From positions 1 to 39,195 of the forward strand of contig CAMPHU010000016.1 in NCBI GenBank assembly GCA_946886065.1: a stretch of DNA of 39,195 nt. Direction: 5' to 3'. The first letter of the stretch is position 1. Each line of letters opens with the position of its first letter. This document shows positions 15,720 to 24,544 of the stretch, one piece after another. Source of the DNA: an uncultured Massilia sp. (GTDB lineage: Bacteria; Pseudomonadota; Gammaproteobacteria; Burkholderiales; Burkholderiaceae). The translations under genes and the position numbers were made by a program. Under the pieces are notes generated by a model. The model worked only from the letters and a program-made list of their open reading frames with translations. It had not been told where the DNA came from and searched no databases.

Positions 15720-16283
15720 TCAGGCCCCGTGCCGATAGAACAGGCCCGGGTAGTCCAGCACCAGCCCTTCGTCGTCCGTGCCGATGTCGGCCGTGAACGC
15801 GTGCTCCGGGCTGTCGAACCGGTAGCGCCCCGGCCCGAGCCGGGTGTACGCCTGGGATACCGCCCTGACGCTCAGTGCGGGGAACGCGACGAAGGCGACC
15901 CGGATTTCCTGGCGCCGGTCCAGCACCTTGCCCAGCCGGCGGATCGGCAGCGTATTGGTCAAGGGCGTGCAGGCCAGGTCGACGTCGATGCAGCCGTCCA
16001 GCCCGGGCAGCGGACGGCCGGCGCCGTCGGTCCAGTTCCCCAGGCCGTCCGCCGCCAGCGTGAGCGTTGCGCCGCCGGCCAGCCGCACGGCCAGCTCGCG
16101 CACCCGCCAGTCGGCGCCGCAGCGCAGGCGGTAGATGCAGGCGAAGGGCGCGCCTTCGAACAGCGGGCCCGCCGCGGGACCGATCACGACGGCTTCGGCC
16201 TCGATCCGCGCTGCGGAGACATCGAGCGCCAGGTGTTCGGTCCCGCCTCCCTCCACGGTGCTCCAGCGATAGATACGCTTCAT
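15720..16283 (-). CDS. Putative glycolipid-binding protein (PF06475-like)
   Basis: A 187-residue cytoplasmic protein (no signal peptide) matching the family annotated as putative glycolipid-binding. Characteristic stretches are FEGAPFACIYRLRCGADWRV, LPGLDGCIDVDLACTPLTNTL and YPGLFYRHGA. The family's fold includes a large hydrophobic cavity, and it was named from one archetype. Its physiological role is unknown and I cannot assign one here. ATG 16283 has GGGAGGAAGG directly upstream, a good ribosome binding site. It is divergent from gntK, and a LacI-type operator (16386-16399) lies about 103 bases upstream. That ties it to the carbohydrate regulon, a link not obvious from the protein alone. 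Confidence 0.75.
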   Translation of the reverse strand: MKRIYRWSTVEGGGTEHLALDVSAARIEAEAVVIGPAAGPLFEGAPFACIYRLRCGADWRVRELAVRLAGGATLTLAADGLGNWTDGAGRPLPGLDGCIDVDLACTPLTNTLPIRRLGKVLDRRQEIRVAFVAFPALSVRAVSQAYTRLGPGRYRFDSPEHAFTADIGTDDEGLVLDYPGLFYRHGA

Positions 16284-16385
16284 CCTTCCTCCCGGCTCGT
16301 GAGCTTGCACGATATGCCAAGCCGGGGAAGCCGGTAGCACGTGTCGTAAACACCACAATGCACAATCGATGCTGCAGTGCGATGG

Positions 16386-16399
16386 TGTTAGCGCTATCA
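16386..16399. promoter_or_regulatory. LacI-type operator (TAGCGCTA core) upstream of the glycolipid-binding/porin genes
   Basis: TGTTAGCGCTATCA has a perfect 8-bp core and fits TGNTAGCGCTANCR together with sites at 6509 and 16551. It lies in the 306-bp divergent region between the glycolipid-binding gene and gntK, on the side of the former. The remainder of 16284-16550 shows no gene. Confidence 0.65.
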
Positions 16400-16545
16400 A
16401 AAACCCGCTTTTCCTGCTGAGTGAAACCCCGGCTTGCCATCGATATCAATGACGGCGAAAGACGCTGCCAGCACCCGCGCCAATGCTGCGACGCAGCATG
16501 AATCGGCTGTTTACAAAGTTTCCAGCTTGTTGAAAACTTACCCAA

Positions 16546-16564
16546 AATAATGATAGCGCTAACG
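16546..16564 (+). promoter_or_regulatory. gntK promoter -10 box and overlapping LacI-type operator
   Basis: AATAAT (16546-16551; 5/6 to TATAAT) is followed directly by the operator TGATAGCGCTAACG (16551-16564), which would cover the transcription start. No good -35 lies at the ideal distance. The operator ends 25 bases before the gntK ATG. The arrangement predicts simple repression of the gluconokinase operon. Confidence 0.6.
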
Positions 16565-16589
16565 TAAACCCTTGGAGACACACACCAAC

Positions 16590-17120
16590 ATGGCATCGGC
16601 AAGCGATTCACTCCCCCTTCCGCAAGGCAGCACCACCCGCTGGGTCATCATGGGTGTCAGCGGATGCGGCAAGAGCACCATCGGCAGCGCACTGGCGCGC
16701 CGCTTCGCCGTCCCCTTCCTCGAGGGCGACGCTTTTCATCCCGACAATAATGTCGCCAAGATGTCGGCCGGCGTCCCGCTGGACGACGAAGACCGCGCCG
16801 GCTGGCTGCAGGCGCTGGCGGCCGAGATCCGGCGCGCGCGCCAGCAGGGCAAGGGCCTGGTGCTGTCCTGCTCGGCGCTGAAGCGGCGCTACCGCGACCT
16901 GCTGCGCGAAGCCGACCCGGAGCTGCAGTTCGTGCACCTGGCCGGCCCGCGCGAGCTGATCGCCGAACGCATGCAGCAGCGCACCGACCACTACATGCCG
17001 CCTTCCCTGCTGGACAGCCAGCTGGGCATCCTCGAACCGCTCCAGGACGACGAGGCCGGCATGGTCCTGGACATCACGCTGGCGCCCTCGACCCTGGTCG
17101 AGCGCATCAGCAAGGCTTGA
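16590..17120 (+). CDS. gntK: Gluconokinase
   Basis: A 176-residue shikimate-kinase-fold enzyme with the P-loop GVSGCGKST (residues 22-30). It carries the gluconokinase motifs EGDAFHPDNNVAKMSAG, LDDEDRAGWL, LSCSALKRRYRDLLR and DHYMPPSLLDSQ. It phosphorylates D-gluconate to 6-phosphogluconate in the cytoplasm, feeding the Entner-Doudoroff or pentose-phosphate routes. ATG 16590 gives the normal family length and start (GGAGA upstream, slightly far). A TTG six codons earlier is less likely. It is the first gene of an operon with a TonB receptor, a GntP permease and secreted carbohydrate-active proteins, separated from the receptor by 99 bp. Its promoter overlaps a LacI-type operator. Confidence 0.95.
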   Translation: MASASDSLPLPQGSTTRWVIMGVSGCGKSTIGSALARRFAVPFLEGDAFHPDNNVAKMSAGVPLDDEDRAGWLQALAAEIRRARQQGKGLVLSCSALKRRYRDLLREADPELQFVHLAGPRELIAERMQQRTDHYMPPSLLDSQLGILEPLQDDEAGMVLDITLAPSTLVERISKA

Positions 17121-17219
17121 CCGCGGGGTCTGCACCCGCACTGTCGTACCGATTGGCGCAGCCGTCCACCTCATGAGGCAGCGCGCCGCTTCCACACAAA
17201 AAAGCAATAGGAGACAACG

Positions 17220-20198
17220 ATGCGTACCCCCGTTCAACGAACCCTGATCAGCCTGGCCGTGTCCAGCGCCTGCACCATGTTTGCCGCCGGCGCCTGGGCG
17301 CAGGAGCAGGTCCAGCCGCCGGCCGCCGATAGCGCCACCGCCGAGGCTCCCCCGGCGCCACCTGCCGTGCCGACCGTCGCCGCCGACACCAACGTGGTCC
17401 GGATCTCCGGCTCGCGCATCGTGGCGCGCGGCTTCAGCCAGCCGACGCCGACCACCAGCCTGTCCAGCGCCGACCTGGAAAAGGCGGCCAAGCCGAACCT
17501 GTTCAACACCCTGACCGAGCTGCCGGCCCTGCAGGGCAGCACCGGCCGCACCACCAGCACCAACAGCACCAGCTCGGGCATCCAGGGCCTTTCCTCGCTC
17601 AGCCTGCGCGGCCTGGGCACGATCCGGACCCTGACCCTGCTCGACGGCCAGCGCGTGGTGGGCGCCAACGTCACGGGCGTGACCGACGTCAGCCAGTTCC
17701 CGCAGCTGCTGGTCAAGCGCGTCGACGTGGTCACCGGCGGCGCCTCGGCCTCCTACGGCTCGGACGCGGTGGGCGGCGTGGTCAACTTCGTCACCGACAA
17801 GCGCTTCACCGGCTTCAAGGCCAATGTCCAGGGCGGCCAGACCAAATACGACGACGACAAGGGCGCCACCGTGCAGGCGGCCTGGGGCCGCGGCTTCCTC
17901 GACGACCGCTTCCACGTCGCCGTCAGCGGCGAGTTCACCAAGGAGAACGGCATCGAGTCGCCGGGCTTCGGCCCCAACGCGGCGAACGGCCGCACCTGGT
18001 TCAAGAACGTGGCCTATTCGGTGCGCCCGCTGAACCAGACCGGCGACGGCCTCCCGCAATACCGCGTCATCGAACAGGCGCAGCAATACCAGTACTCGAA
18101 GTACGGCCTGATCACCAATGGCCCGCTGCAAGGCACCGCCTTCGGCGACGGCGGCGTGCCCTATCCATTCCAGTACGGTTCCAACGGCGTCCCGACCGGC
18201 ACCGGCGCGGTCACCAACTGCATCAACCCCTTCTGCATCGGCGGCGACTTGAGCGGCAGCGTGGGCGCGGGCACCAACCTGGCGATGAACTTCAAGCGCC
18301 AGGTCGCCTACACCCGCATGTCCTACGACCTGACGCCCGACCACCAGCTCTACTTCACCGCCAACTTCGGCCAGGTGGCTTCGCACTTCTCGCCCAACCC
18401 GGGCGCGGCCAAGAATGCCAACCTGACCATCCAGTGCGCGAACCCCTTCCTGCCGGCCTCGATCGTCGCCGCCTGTGCGCAGAACAACATCACCAGCTTC
18501 CAGTACGGCACCGCCAACGCGATCTTCCCGGCCAACATCAACGTGCACCCGACCCGCACCCAGCGCCGCTTCGTGCTCGGCGCGGAAGGCAGGTTCGCGG
18601 CCTTCGGCAAGGACTGGCGCTACGATGCCTATGTGACCCACGGCGAGAACAAGACCAACATCGACGTGCGCGACATCACGATCAACGCCCGCTACAACGC
18701 CGCCATCGACGCCGTGCGCCTGCCCGACGGTACCATCGCCTGCCGCAATGCGACGGCGCGCGCTTCCGGCTGCGTGCCGCTCAACATCATCGGCAACAAC
18801 CCGGTGGACCCGGCGGCCTGGCGCTACATCGCGCCGGAACAGGGACCGCGCCAGCGCACCACGCAAAGCCAGGATGTCGCCAGCTTCAACGTCAACGGCG
18901 AAGTGCTCGAAGGCTGGGCCGGCCCGATCTCGCTGGCCACCGGCGCCGAGTACCGCCGCGAGAAGTACCGCGTGCGCGGCGACGCCTACGGCAACGGCGT
19001 GACGCCCGATTCGCCGAACAACGCCTACTATCCGGCCGACCCGCTGCTGAACACCACGGTCGGCAACAACTGGTATGCGGGTAACTATCACAACGGCCAA
19101 GGCTCGTACAACGTGCGCGAAGCCTACCTGGAGCTGAACGTCCCGCTGTTCAAGAGCGCTTCCTGGGGCGAAGCCAACCTCAACCTGGCCGACCGCGAAA
19201 CCAAGTACAGCACCGCCGGCAGCATCGGCACCTGGAAGCTGGGCGCCACCTGGCAGACCCCGGTCGACGGCCTGCGCCTGCGCGGCGTGACCTCGAAGGA
19301 CGTGCGCGCGCCCAACCTGAGCGAACTGTATGCGGCGCCGGTGGTGGTCAACAACGTGGTCCAGTACCAGGGCAACACCATCAGCGTCCAGGAGCGCACC
19401 GTCGGCAACACCGGCCTGCGTCCGGAAGTGGCGCGCAACAACTCCGTCGGCATCGTGCTGAGCCAGCCGAAGTGGGCGCCGGGCTTCTCGGTCTCGCTCG
19501 ACTACTTCGACATCAAGGTCAAGGACGTGATCTCGGCGCTGACCATCCAGCAGGAAGTCGACCTGTGCGTGGCCGGCAACCAGGAAATCTGCTCCGCCAT
19601 GGTGCTCAACAGCCCGGGCAACAACTACGTGACGGTCCAGAACTTCAACCTGGCCTCGCTGGAAACCAAGGGCTTCGACATCGAGACGGCCTACCGCACC
19701 AACCTCGACAAGCTGAACCTGCCGGGCCGCTTCACCTTCCGCGCGCTGGGCACGCGCAACCTGCACTACATCACCGATTCCGGCGTGGTCGGCACCATCC
19801 CGGTCGATTCGGCCGGCTCCAACATGGGCAACACGCCGAAGTGGAAGGTGCTGGCGCAGCAGACCTGGGAGCACGACAAGCTGAGCCTGACCCTGACCGA
19901 GCGCTGGATCAGCGACGGCACCTACCGCAACGACTTCATCGAGTGCCAGACCAGCTGCCCGGCATCGACCCTGATCCACCCGACCATCTACGACAACAAG
20001 ATGAAGGGCGCGACCTACCTCGACCTGGGCGGCAGCTACAACTTCTCGAAGCAGCTGCAGTTCTACTTCAAGATCGACAACCTGGCGGACCGCGACCCGG
20101 TCGGCGCGCCGCAGACCAACGCCGGCTTCGGCATCAATCCGTCCCTGTACGACGTGGTGGGCCGCACCTACCGCGTGGGCCTGCGCTACAGCCACTGA
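17220..20198 (+). CDS. TonB-dependent receptor, probable glycan importer
   Basis: A 992-residue outer-membrane protein. A signal peptide ends near AGAWAQ. An Ala/Pro-rich linker follows, then VVRISGSRIVARGF, a TonB-box/plug-entry-like region. The plug domain includes LRGLGTIRTLTLLDGQRVV and VDVVTGGASASYGSDAVGGVVNF. A 22-strand-type barrel runs to the C-terminus YDVVGRTYRVGLRYSH. The last residue is His rather than the usual Phe/Trp, although the final strand is otherwise aromatic. Receptors of this family in Xanthomonas- and sphingomonad-like bacteria take up oligosaccharides as well as siderophores. The operon (gntK, gntP-like, beta-helix enzyme, esterase, ThuA) points to an oligosaccharide or sugar-acid ligand. 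ATG 17220 has AGGAGA just upstream. It is 13 bp from the permease gene. Confidence 0.9.
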   Translation: MRTPVQRTLISLAVSSACTMFAAGAWAQEQVQPPAADSATAEAPPAPPAVPTVAADTNVVRISGSRIVARGFSQPTPTTSLSSADLEKAAKPNLFNTLTELPALQGSTGRTTSTNSTSSGIQGLSSLSLRGLGTIRTLTLLDGQRVVGANVTGVTDVSQFPQLLVKRVDVVTGGASASYGSDAVGGVVNFVTDKRFTGFKANVQGGQTKYDDDKGATVQAAWGRGFLDDRFHVAVSGEFTKENGIESPGFGPNAANGRTWFKNVAYSVRPLNQTGDGLPQYRVIEQAQQYQYSKYGLITNGPLQGTAFGDGGVPYPFQYGSNGVPTGTGAVTNCINPFCIGGDLSGSVGAGTNLAMNFKRQVAYTRMSYDLTPDHQLYFTANFGQVASHFSPNPGAAKNANLTIQCANPFLPASIVAACAQNNITSFQYGTANAIFPANINVHPTRTQRRFVLGAEGRFAAFGKDWRYDAYVTHGENKTNIDVRDITINARYNAAIDAVRLPDGTIACRNATARASGCVPLNIIGNNPVDPAAWRYIAPEQGPRQRTTQSQDVASFNVNGEVLEGWAGPISLATGAEYRREKYRVRGDAYGNGVTPDSPNNAYYPADPLLNTTVGNNWYAGNYHNGQGSYNVREAYLELNVPLFKSASWGEANLNLADRETKYSTAGSIGTWKLGATWQTPVDGLRLRGVTSKDVRAPNLSELYAAPVVVNNVVQYQGNTISVQERTVGNTGLRPEVARNNSVGIVLSQPKWAPGFSVSLDYFDIKVKDVISALTIQQEVDLCVAGNQEICSAMVLNSPGNNYVTVQNFNLASLETKGFDIETAYRTNLDKLNLPGRFTFRALGTRNLHYITDSGVVGTIPVDSAGSNMGNTPKWKVLAQQTWEHDKLSLTLTERWISDGTYRNDFIECQTSCPASTLIHPTIYDNKMKGATYLDLGGSYNFSKQLQFYFKIDNLADRDPVGAPQTNAGFGINPSLYDVVGRTYRVGLRYSH

Positions 20199-20211
20199 GC
20201 GGGAGCCGGCC

Positions 20212-21519
20212 GTGTGGAATATCGTTTCCGTACTGCTGGCGGTGGGACTGCTGACCATCATGATCGCCTGGGGCAAGGTACAGCCCCTGCTGGCCTTCGT
20301 GGTGGCGGCGCTCGCCGCCGCCCTCCTGCTGGGGGTGCCGCCCCAGGCCATCCCGGGCGCGATCGAGAAGGGCATCGGCGACCTGCTCGGCTCCCTGGTG
20401 GTGATCATCTGCCTGGGCGCCGTGTTCGGCAAGCTGATCGCCGACAGCGGCGCCGCGCGCCGCATCGCGACCTGCCTGATCGCGGCCCTCGGCCCCGCGC
20501 GCCTGCCGATCGCCCTGACCATCACCGGTTTCGTGGTCGGCATCCCGCTCTATTACAACGTCGGCTTCGTGCTGCTGGTGCCGCTGATCTTCTCGCTGGT
20601 TTACCAGTCGGGCCGGCCGGCGGTGGCGCTGGCGATTCCGCTGCTGGCCGGCCTGTCGATCGCGCACGGCTTCCTGCCGCCGCATCCCTCGCCGGTGGCG
20701 CTGGTGTCGGCCATCCAGGCCGACATGGGCACCACGCTGCTGTACGGGATCGTGGTCGGCGTGCCGACCCTGATCGTTGCCGGGCCGGTGTTCGCGATGT
20801 CCCTGCACCGCATCCGCGCCCAGCCGGCGGCGGTATTCAAGGCCGCCGAGGTGCCGGAATCGGAACTGCCGGGCGTGTTCAACAGCTTCGCCACCGCCCT
20901 GCTGCCGGTGGTGCTGCTGGCGGCCACCACCCTGCTCACGATGGCGCGGCCGGACCTGAATGGCGCGCTGTCGGTCCTGTCCAACCCGCTGGTCGTGATG
21001 CTGGTTTCCTATGCGGTCGCGATCGTGAGCCTGGGGCTGGCGCGCGGCCGGCGCTTCTCCCAGGTGATGCAGGGGCCGGCGGAAGCGATGCGCGAGATCG
21101 CCCCGATCCTGCTCATCATCGCCGGCGCCGGCGCACTCAAGCAGGTGCTGGTGGTGTCGGGCGTGAGCGCGGAACTGGGCGCCCAGCTGGCCGGGCTGCC
21201 GGTGCCGCCCCTGGTGCTGGGTTGGTCGGTCGCTACCCTGATCCGCATCTGCCTCGGCTCGGCCACGGTGGCCGGGGTGACGGCGGGCGGCATCGTGGCG
21301 CCGTTGGTGCAGAGCTCGGGCGTGGACCCGAACCTGATGGTGCTGGCCATCGGCGCGGGCAGCCTGATGTGCAGCCACGTGAACGATTCCGGCTTCTGGA
21401 TGTTCAAGGAATATTTTGGCTTGTCGCTGCAGGACACCTTCCGCTCCTGGACCTTGATGGAGACCCTGGTCGGGGTGGTGGGCCTGCTGTTCGTGATGCT
21501 TCTGTCGCTGTTCGTCTGA
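20212..21519 (+). CDS. GntP-family gluconate:H+ symporter
   Basis: A 435-residue polytopic inner-membrane protein of the GntP family, close to the 438-447 residues of the E. coli gluconate permeases GntT/GntP. Signature stretches are ITGFVVGIPLYYNVGFVLLVPLI, HGFLPPHPSPVAL, AGAGALKQVLV, GSATVAGVTAGGI and CSHVNDSGFWMFKEYFGLS. The family imports gluconate and related sugar acids by proton symport. It starts with GTG at 20212 (MWNIVSV), with GGGAG upstream. The gap to the receptor is 13 bp and to the next gene 13 bp. With gntK in the same operon, gluconate (or an aldonic acid) is the most probable cytoplasmic substrate. Confidence 0.93.
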   Translation: MWNIVSVLLAVGLLTIMIAWGKVQPLLAFVVAALAAALLLGVPPQAIPGAIEKGIGDLLGSLVVIICLGAVFGKLIADSGAARRIATCLIAALGPARLPIALTITGFVVGIPLYYNVGFVLLVPLIFSLVYQSGRPAVALAIPLLAGLSIAHGFLPPHPSPVALVSAIQADMGTTLLYGIVVGVPTLIVAGPVFAMSLHRIRAQPAAVFKAAEVPESELPGVFNSFATALLPVVLLAATTLLTMARPDLNGALSVLSNPLVVMLVSYAVAIVSLGLARGRRFSQVMQGPAEAMREIAPILLIIAGAGALKQVLVVSGVSAELGAQLAGLPVPPLVLGWSVATLIRICLGSATVAGVTAGGIVAPLVQSSGVDPNLMVLAIGAGSLMCSHVNDSGFWMFKEYFGLSLQDTFRSWTLMETLVGVVGLLFVMLLSLFV

Positions 21520-21532
21520 TAAGGAACCAAGA

Positions 21533-24500
21533 ATGAAAATGACGCTTCCCGCCGGCTCCGCGCTGGCACTCGCAGTCCTGCTGGCCTTCCCGGCGGCCGC
21601 TTCCGCCGCCTCGGTGTCCGCCTACCAGACCATGCCCGACGATCCGAAGTCGGTGGTCGTGCGCGCCGCCGGCGACGGGCAAACGGACGACAGCGCCGCC
21701 ATCCAGGACGCCATCAACCGCGCCGCCAACAAGGGCGAAGGCGGGGTGGTCTTCCTGCCCTCGGGCCGCTACCGCATCACGCGCTCGATCCTGATTCCGC
21801 TGGCCGTGCGCGTGTACGGCGTCGGCCCGACCCGTCCCGTGTTCGTGCTGGCGCCGAACACGCCGGGCTTCCAGAAGGGCGTGGCCAACATGGTGATCTT
21901 CACCGGCGGCGACCAGTACACGGTAGGCAAGGTGCCGATGCCGGTGCCGAGCGCCGTCCCCTTCAGCGAGAACGTGCGCAATGCGAACTCCTCGACCTTC
22001 TATTCCGCGCTGTCGAACGTCGACTTCGAGATCAAGGACGGCAACCCGGCCGCGGCGGCGGTGCGCATGCACACGGCCCAGCATTCGAACCTGAGCCACA
22101 TCGACTTCCACATCGGCTCCGGCCTGGCCGGCGTCTACCAGGTGGGCAACGTGGCCTTCAACCTGCGCTTCTACGGCGGGCGCTACGGCATCCTGTCCGA
22201 GAAGACCTCGCCGGCCTGGCAGTTCACCCTGATGGACTCCAGCTTCGAGGGCCAGCGCGACGCCGCCATCCGCGAGCACGAGGCCGGCCTCACCATGATC
22301 AATACCGAGATCAGGAACACCCCGGTGGGCGTGGAAATCGACCGCGGCTATGGCGACTGGTTGTGGGGCAAGGACGTGCGCTTCGAGAACGTGAGCAAGG
22401 CGGCGCTCATCGTCAGCAACGAGAACAATGTCTACACCCAGGTCGGCTTCGAGAACGCCAGTGCGCGCAATGTGCCGACCTTCGTGCGCTTCCGCGACAG
22501 CGGCAAGACCCTGGCGGGCAAGGGACGCGACTACCGGGTCAGCGAATTCAACTACGGCCTGACCCTGAAGCAGATGGGCGAGCCGGGCAAGTTCGCGACC
22601 AACTACAAGACGGCGGCCCTGCCTGCCGGCAGCACCGCCACGCGGGCCTTGCGTCCGCTGCCGTCCACGAAGGAATGGACCAACGTGCACGCTTTCGGCG
22701 CCAAGGGTGACGGCAGGACCGACGACACCGCCGCCATCCAGAAGGCGATCGACAGCAGCCGCGTGGTCTACCTGCCGCAAGGCTTCTACGTCGTCAACGA
22801 CACCATCCGCATGAAGCCGGACACGGTCATCATCGCCCTGCACCCGGGCCTGACCCAGCTCCTGGTCCCGAACGGCTCGCCCAAATTCCAGGGCGTCGAC
22901 ACGCCGGTGCCGCTGCTGGAGAGCGCGCGCGGCGGCGACGCCATCGTGTCCGGCATCGGCCTGGCCACCGGCGAAGTCAATCCGCGCGCGGTGGCCCTGA
23001 TGTGGCGCGCAGGCGAACACTCCCTGGTGGACGACGTGCGCATCCAGGGCGGCCACGGCACCCGCCTCTACGACGGCAGCCGCAACGATCCGTACAAGAA
23101 GGACGCCAAATTCGACACCACCGCCCATTGGGACCGCCAGTACCCGAGCGTCTGGGTCACGGACGGCGGCGGGGGCACCTTCAACGCCATCTGGTCGCCC
23201 AGCGGCTATGCGCAGGCGGGCTTCTACGTGTCCAACACCACCACCCCGGGCAAGGTCTACGAACTCTCGGCCGAGCACCACGTGCGCGCCGAGATCGTGC
23301 TGGACAAGGTGGAGAACTGGGAATTCCTGGCGCCCCAGACCGAGGAAGAGATCCGCGACGGAGCGGACGCGGTCTCGCTCGAGATCCGCAACTCGAAGAA
23401 CCTGCTGTTCGCGAACTACCACGGCTACCGCGTGACGCGTTCCTACAAGCCGATGCCGGCCGCGGTATTGATCAGCAACTCGAGCGATATCCGCTTCCGC
23501 AACGTGCACGTCAACGGCGAAAGCGGCTTCGCCACCTGCGACGACAATGGCTGCACCACCTACCTGCGCGCCAACAAGTACGCCTACGAGAACGCGATCC
23601 GCGACATGACCAACAAGCTCGACATCCGCGAGCGCGAGTTCGCCGTGTTCGACTACAGCGGCAAGCAGACCAAGGCGCCGGCCGCCCTGGGCAAGGTCGA
23701 GAAGCTGGAAGACGGCTTCTACTCGATCGCCGGCGCCGCCGTCGACGCCCGGGGCAAGCTGTACTTCGTGGACCGCTACTGGAAGCGCATCTACAGCTGG
23801 AGCAGGGACGAGGGCCTGTCGGTGGTGCACGACGCGCCGCTCGATCCGGTCAACCTGGCGATCGACGACAGCGGCAACGTGATGGTGATGTCGTCCTACG
23901 GACCGCAGGCCACGGTGTACGCATTCAAGCCGGGAAGCCCTGGCGTCACCATGATCAAGCCGACCCCGGTGGCTCCGCGCGCCGGCGCCCGGGTGGCGGT
24001 GCCGGTCAACTTCTGGCAGAACGGCGAATTCAAGGACCAGCTGAATTTCGACACCTACGAATTCACCACCCTGGCCGAGATGTTCGCGCGCGACGTGGCC
24101 CTGCCCAAGGCGAACGAATACGTGTCGCCGGACGGCAGCCTGGTGCTGCCGGCCTACCGCGTGCTGCGCCAGGGTCCGCCGGACCACACCGGCTGGCGCT
24201 GGGCCGATTCGCTCCAGGCCTACGGCTTCGCCGGCGCACCGGTGGGCCAGCGCGTGGTGTTCACCAACGGCTCGGAAAACCGGACCTTCAGCGGCGTGGT
24301 CAACCAGGGCGGCGGCCTGACGGACCTGAAACCGCTGGCCGACCGCGGCGGCGAGAGCGCGGTGCTGGGCCCGGACGGCAAGGTCTACGTGGCCAACGGC
24401 CAGGTCTTCGTCTATGGCCAGGACGGCAAACAGACCGGCCGCCTCGACGTGCCGGAGCGTCCGCTGCAGCTGATCGTCGGCGGCGCGGACAAGCGCACGC

Positions 24501-24544
24501 TGTTCATCCTGACCCATCACGCGCTGTACGCGGCCAGGATCTGA
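21533..24544 (+). CDS. Secreted twin beta-helix (GH55/pectate-lyase-3-like) protein with C-terminal gluconolactonase-like propeller
   Basis: A 1003-residue exported protein (signal peptide near residues 1-25, ending AAASA). It has two Pectate_lyase_3-type starts: VVVRAAGDGQTDDSAAIQ near residue 42 and GAKGDGRTDDTAAIQKAI at 389-406. This is the tandem right-handed beta-helix layout of GH55 exo-beta-1,3-glucanases. From about residue 729 (FYSIAGAAVDARGKLYFVD) to the end (LFILTHHALYAARI) the sequence looks like an SMP-30/gluconolactonase six-bladed propeller. No single catalytic glutamate could be fixed by eye. Activity on a beta-glucan and lactone hydrolysis are inferences from the folds and from the adjacent gluconate permease and kinase. 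It overlaps the next gene by one base (TGATG). Confidence 0.8.
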   Translation: MKMTLPAGSALALAVLLAFPAAASAASVSAYQTMPDDPKSVVVRAAGDGQTDDSAAIQDAINRAANKGEGGVVFLPSGRYRITRSILIPLAVRVYGVGPTRPVFVLAPNTPGFQKGVANMVIFTGGDQYTVGKVPMPVPSAVPFSENVRNANSSTFYSALSNVDFEIKDGNPAAAAVRMHTAQHSNLSHIDFHIGSGLAGVYQVGNVAFNLRFYGGRYGILSEKTSPAWQFTLMDSSFEGQRDAAIREHEAGLTMINTEIRNTPVGVEIDRGYGDWLWGKDVRFENVSKAALIVSNENNVYTQVGFENASARNVPTFVRFRDSGKTLAGKGRDYRVSEFNYGLTLKQMGEPGKFATNYKTAALPAGSTATRALRPLPSTKEWTNVHAFGAKGDGRTDDTAAIQKAIDSSRVVYLPQGFYVVNDTIRMKPDTVIIALHPGLTQLLVPNGSPKFQGVDTPVPLLESARGGDAIVSGIGLATGEVNPRAVALMWRAGEHSLVDDVRIQGGHGTRLYDGSRNDPYKKDAKFDTTAHWDRQYPSVWVTDGGGGTFNAIWSPSGYAQAGFYVSNTTTPGKVYELSAEHHVRAEIVLDKVENWEFLAPQTEEEIRDGADAVSLEIRNSKNLLFANYHGYRVTRSYKPMPAAVLISNSSDIRFRNVHVNGESGFATCDDNGCTTYLRANKYAYENAIRDMTNKLDIREREFAVFDYSGKQTKAPAALGKVEKLEDGFYSIAGAAVDARGKLYFVDRYWKRIYSWSRDEGLSVVHDAPLDPVNLAIDDSGNVMVMSSYGPQATVYAFKPGSPGVTMIKPTPVAPRAGARVAVPVNFWQNGEFKDQLNFDTYEFTTLAEMFARDVALPKANEYVSPDGSLVLPAYRVLRQGPPDHTGWRWADSLQAYGFAGAPVGQRVVFTNGSENRTFSGVVNQGGGLTDLKPLADRGGESAVLGPDGKVYVANGQVFVYGQDGKQTGRLDVPERPLQLIVGGADKRTLFILTHHALYAARI

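Noticed and set aside
17169..17178. 10-bp palindrome cctcatgagg between gntK and the TonB receptor gene
   Set aside because: It is short, has no promoter boxes around it and nothing links it to the regulon. It is consistent with chance in GC-rich DNA.
16608..20543. 1311-codon minus-strand open frame opposite gntK and the TonB receptor
   Set aside because: It is an antisense shadow of strongly coding plus-strand genes in GC-rich DNA. Its translation is rich in Arg, Ala, Gly, Val and His with no domains, as expected of a reverse-frame artefact.
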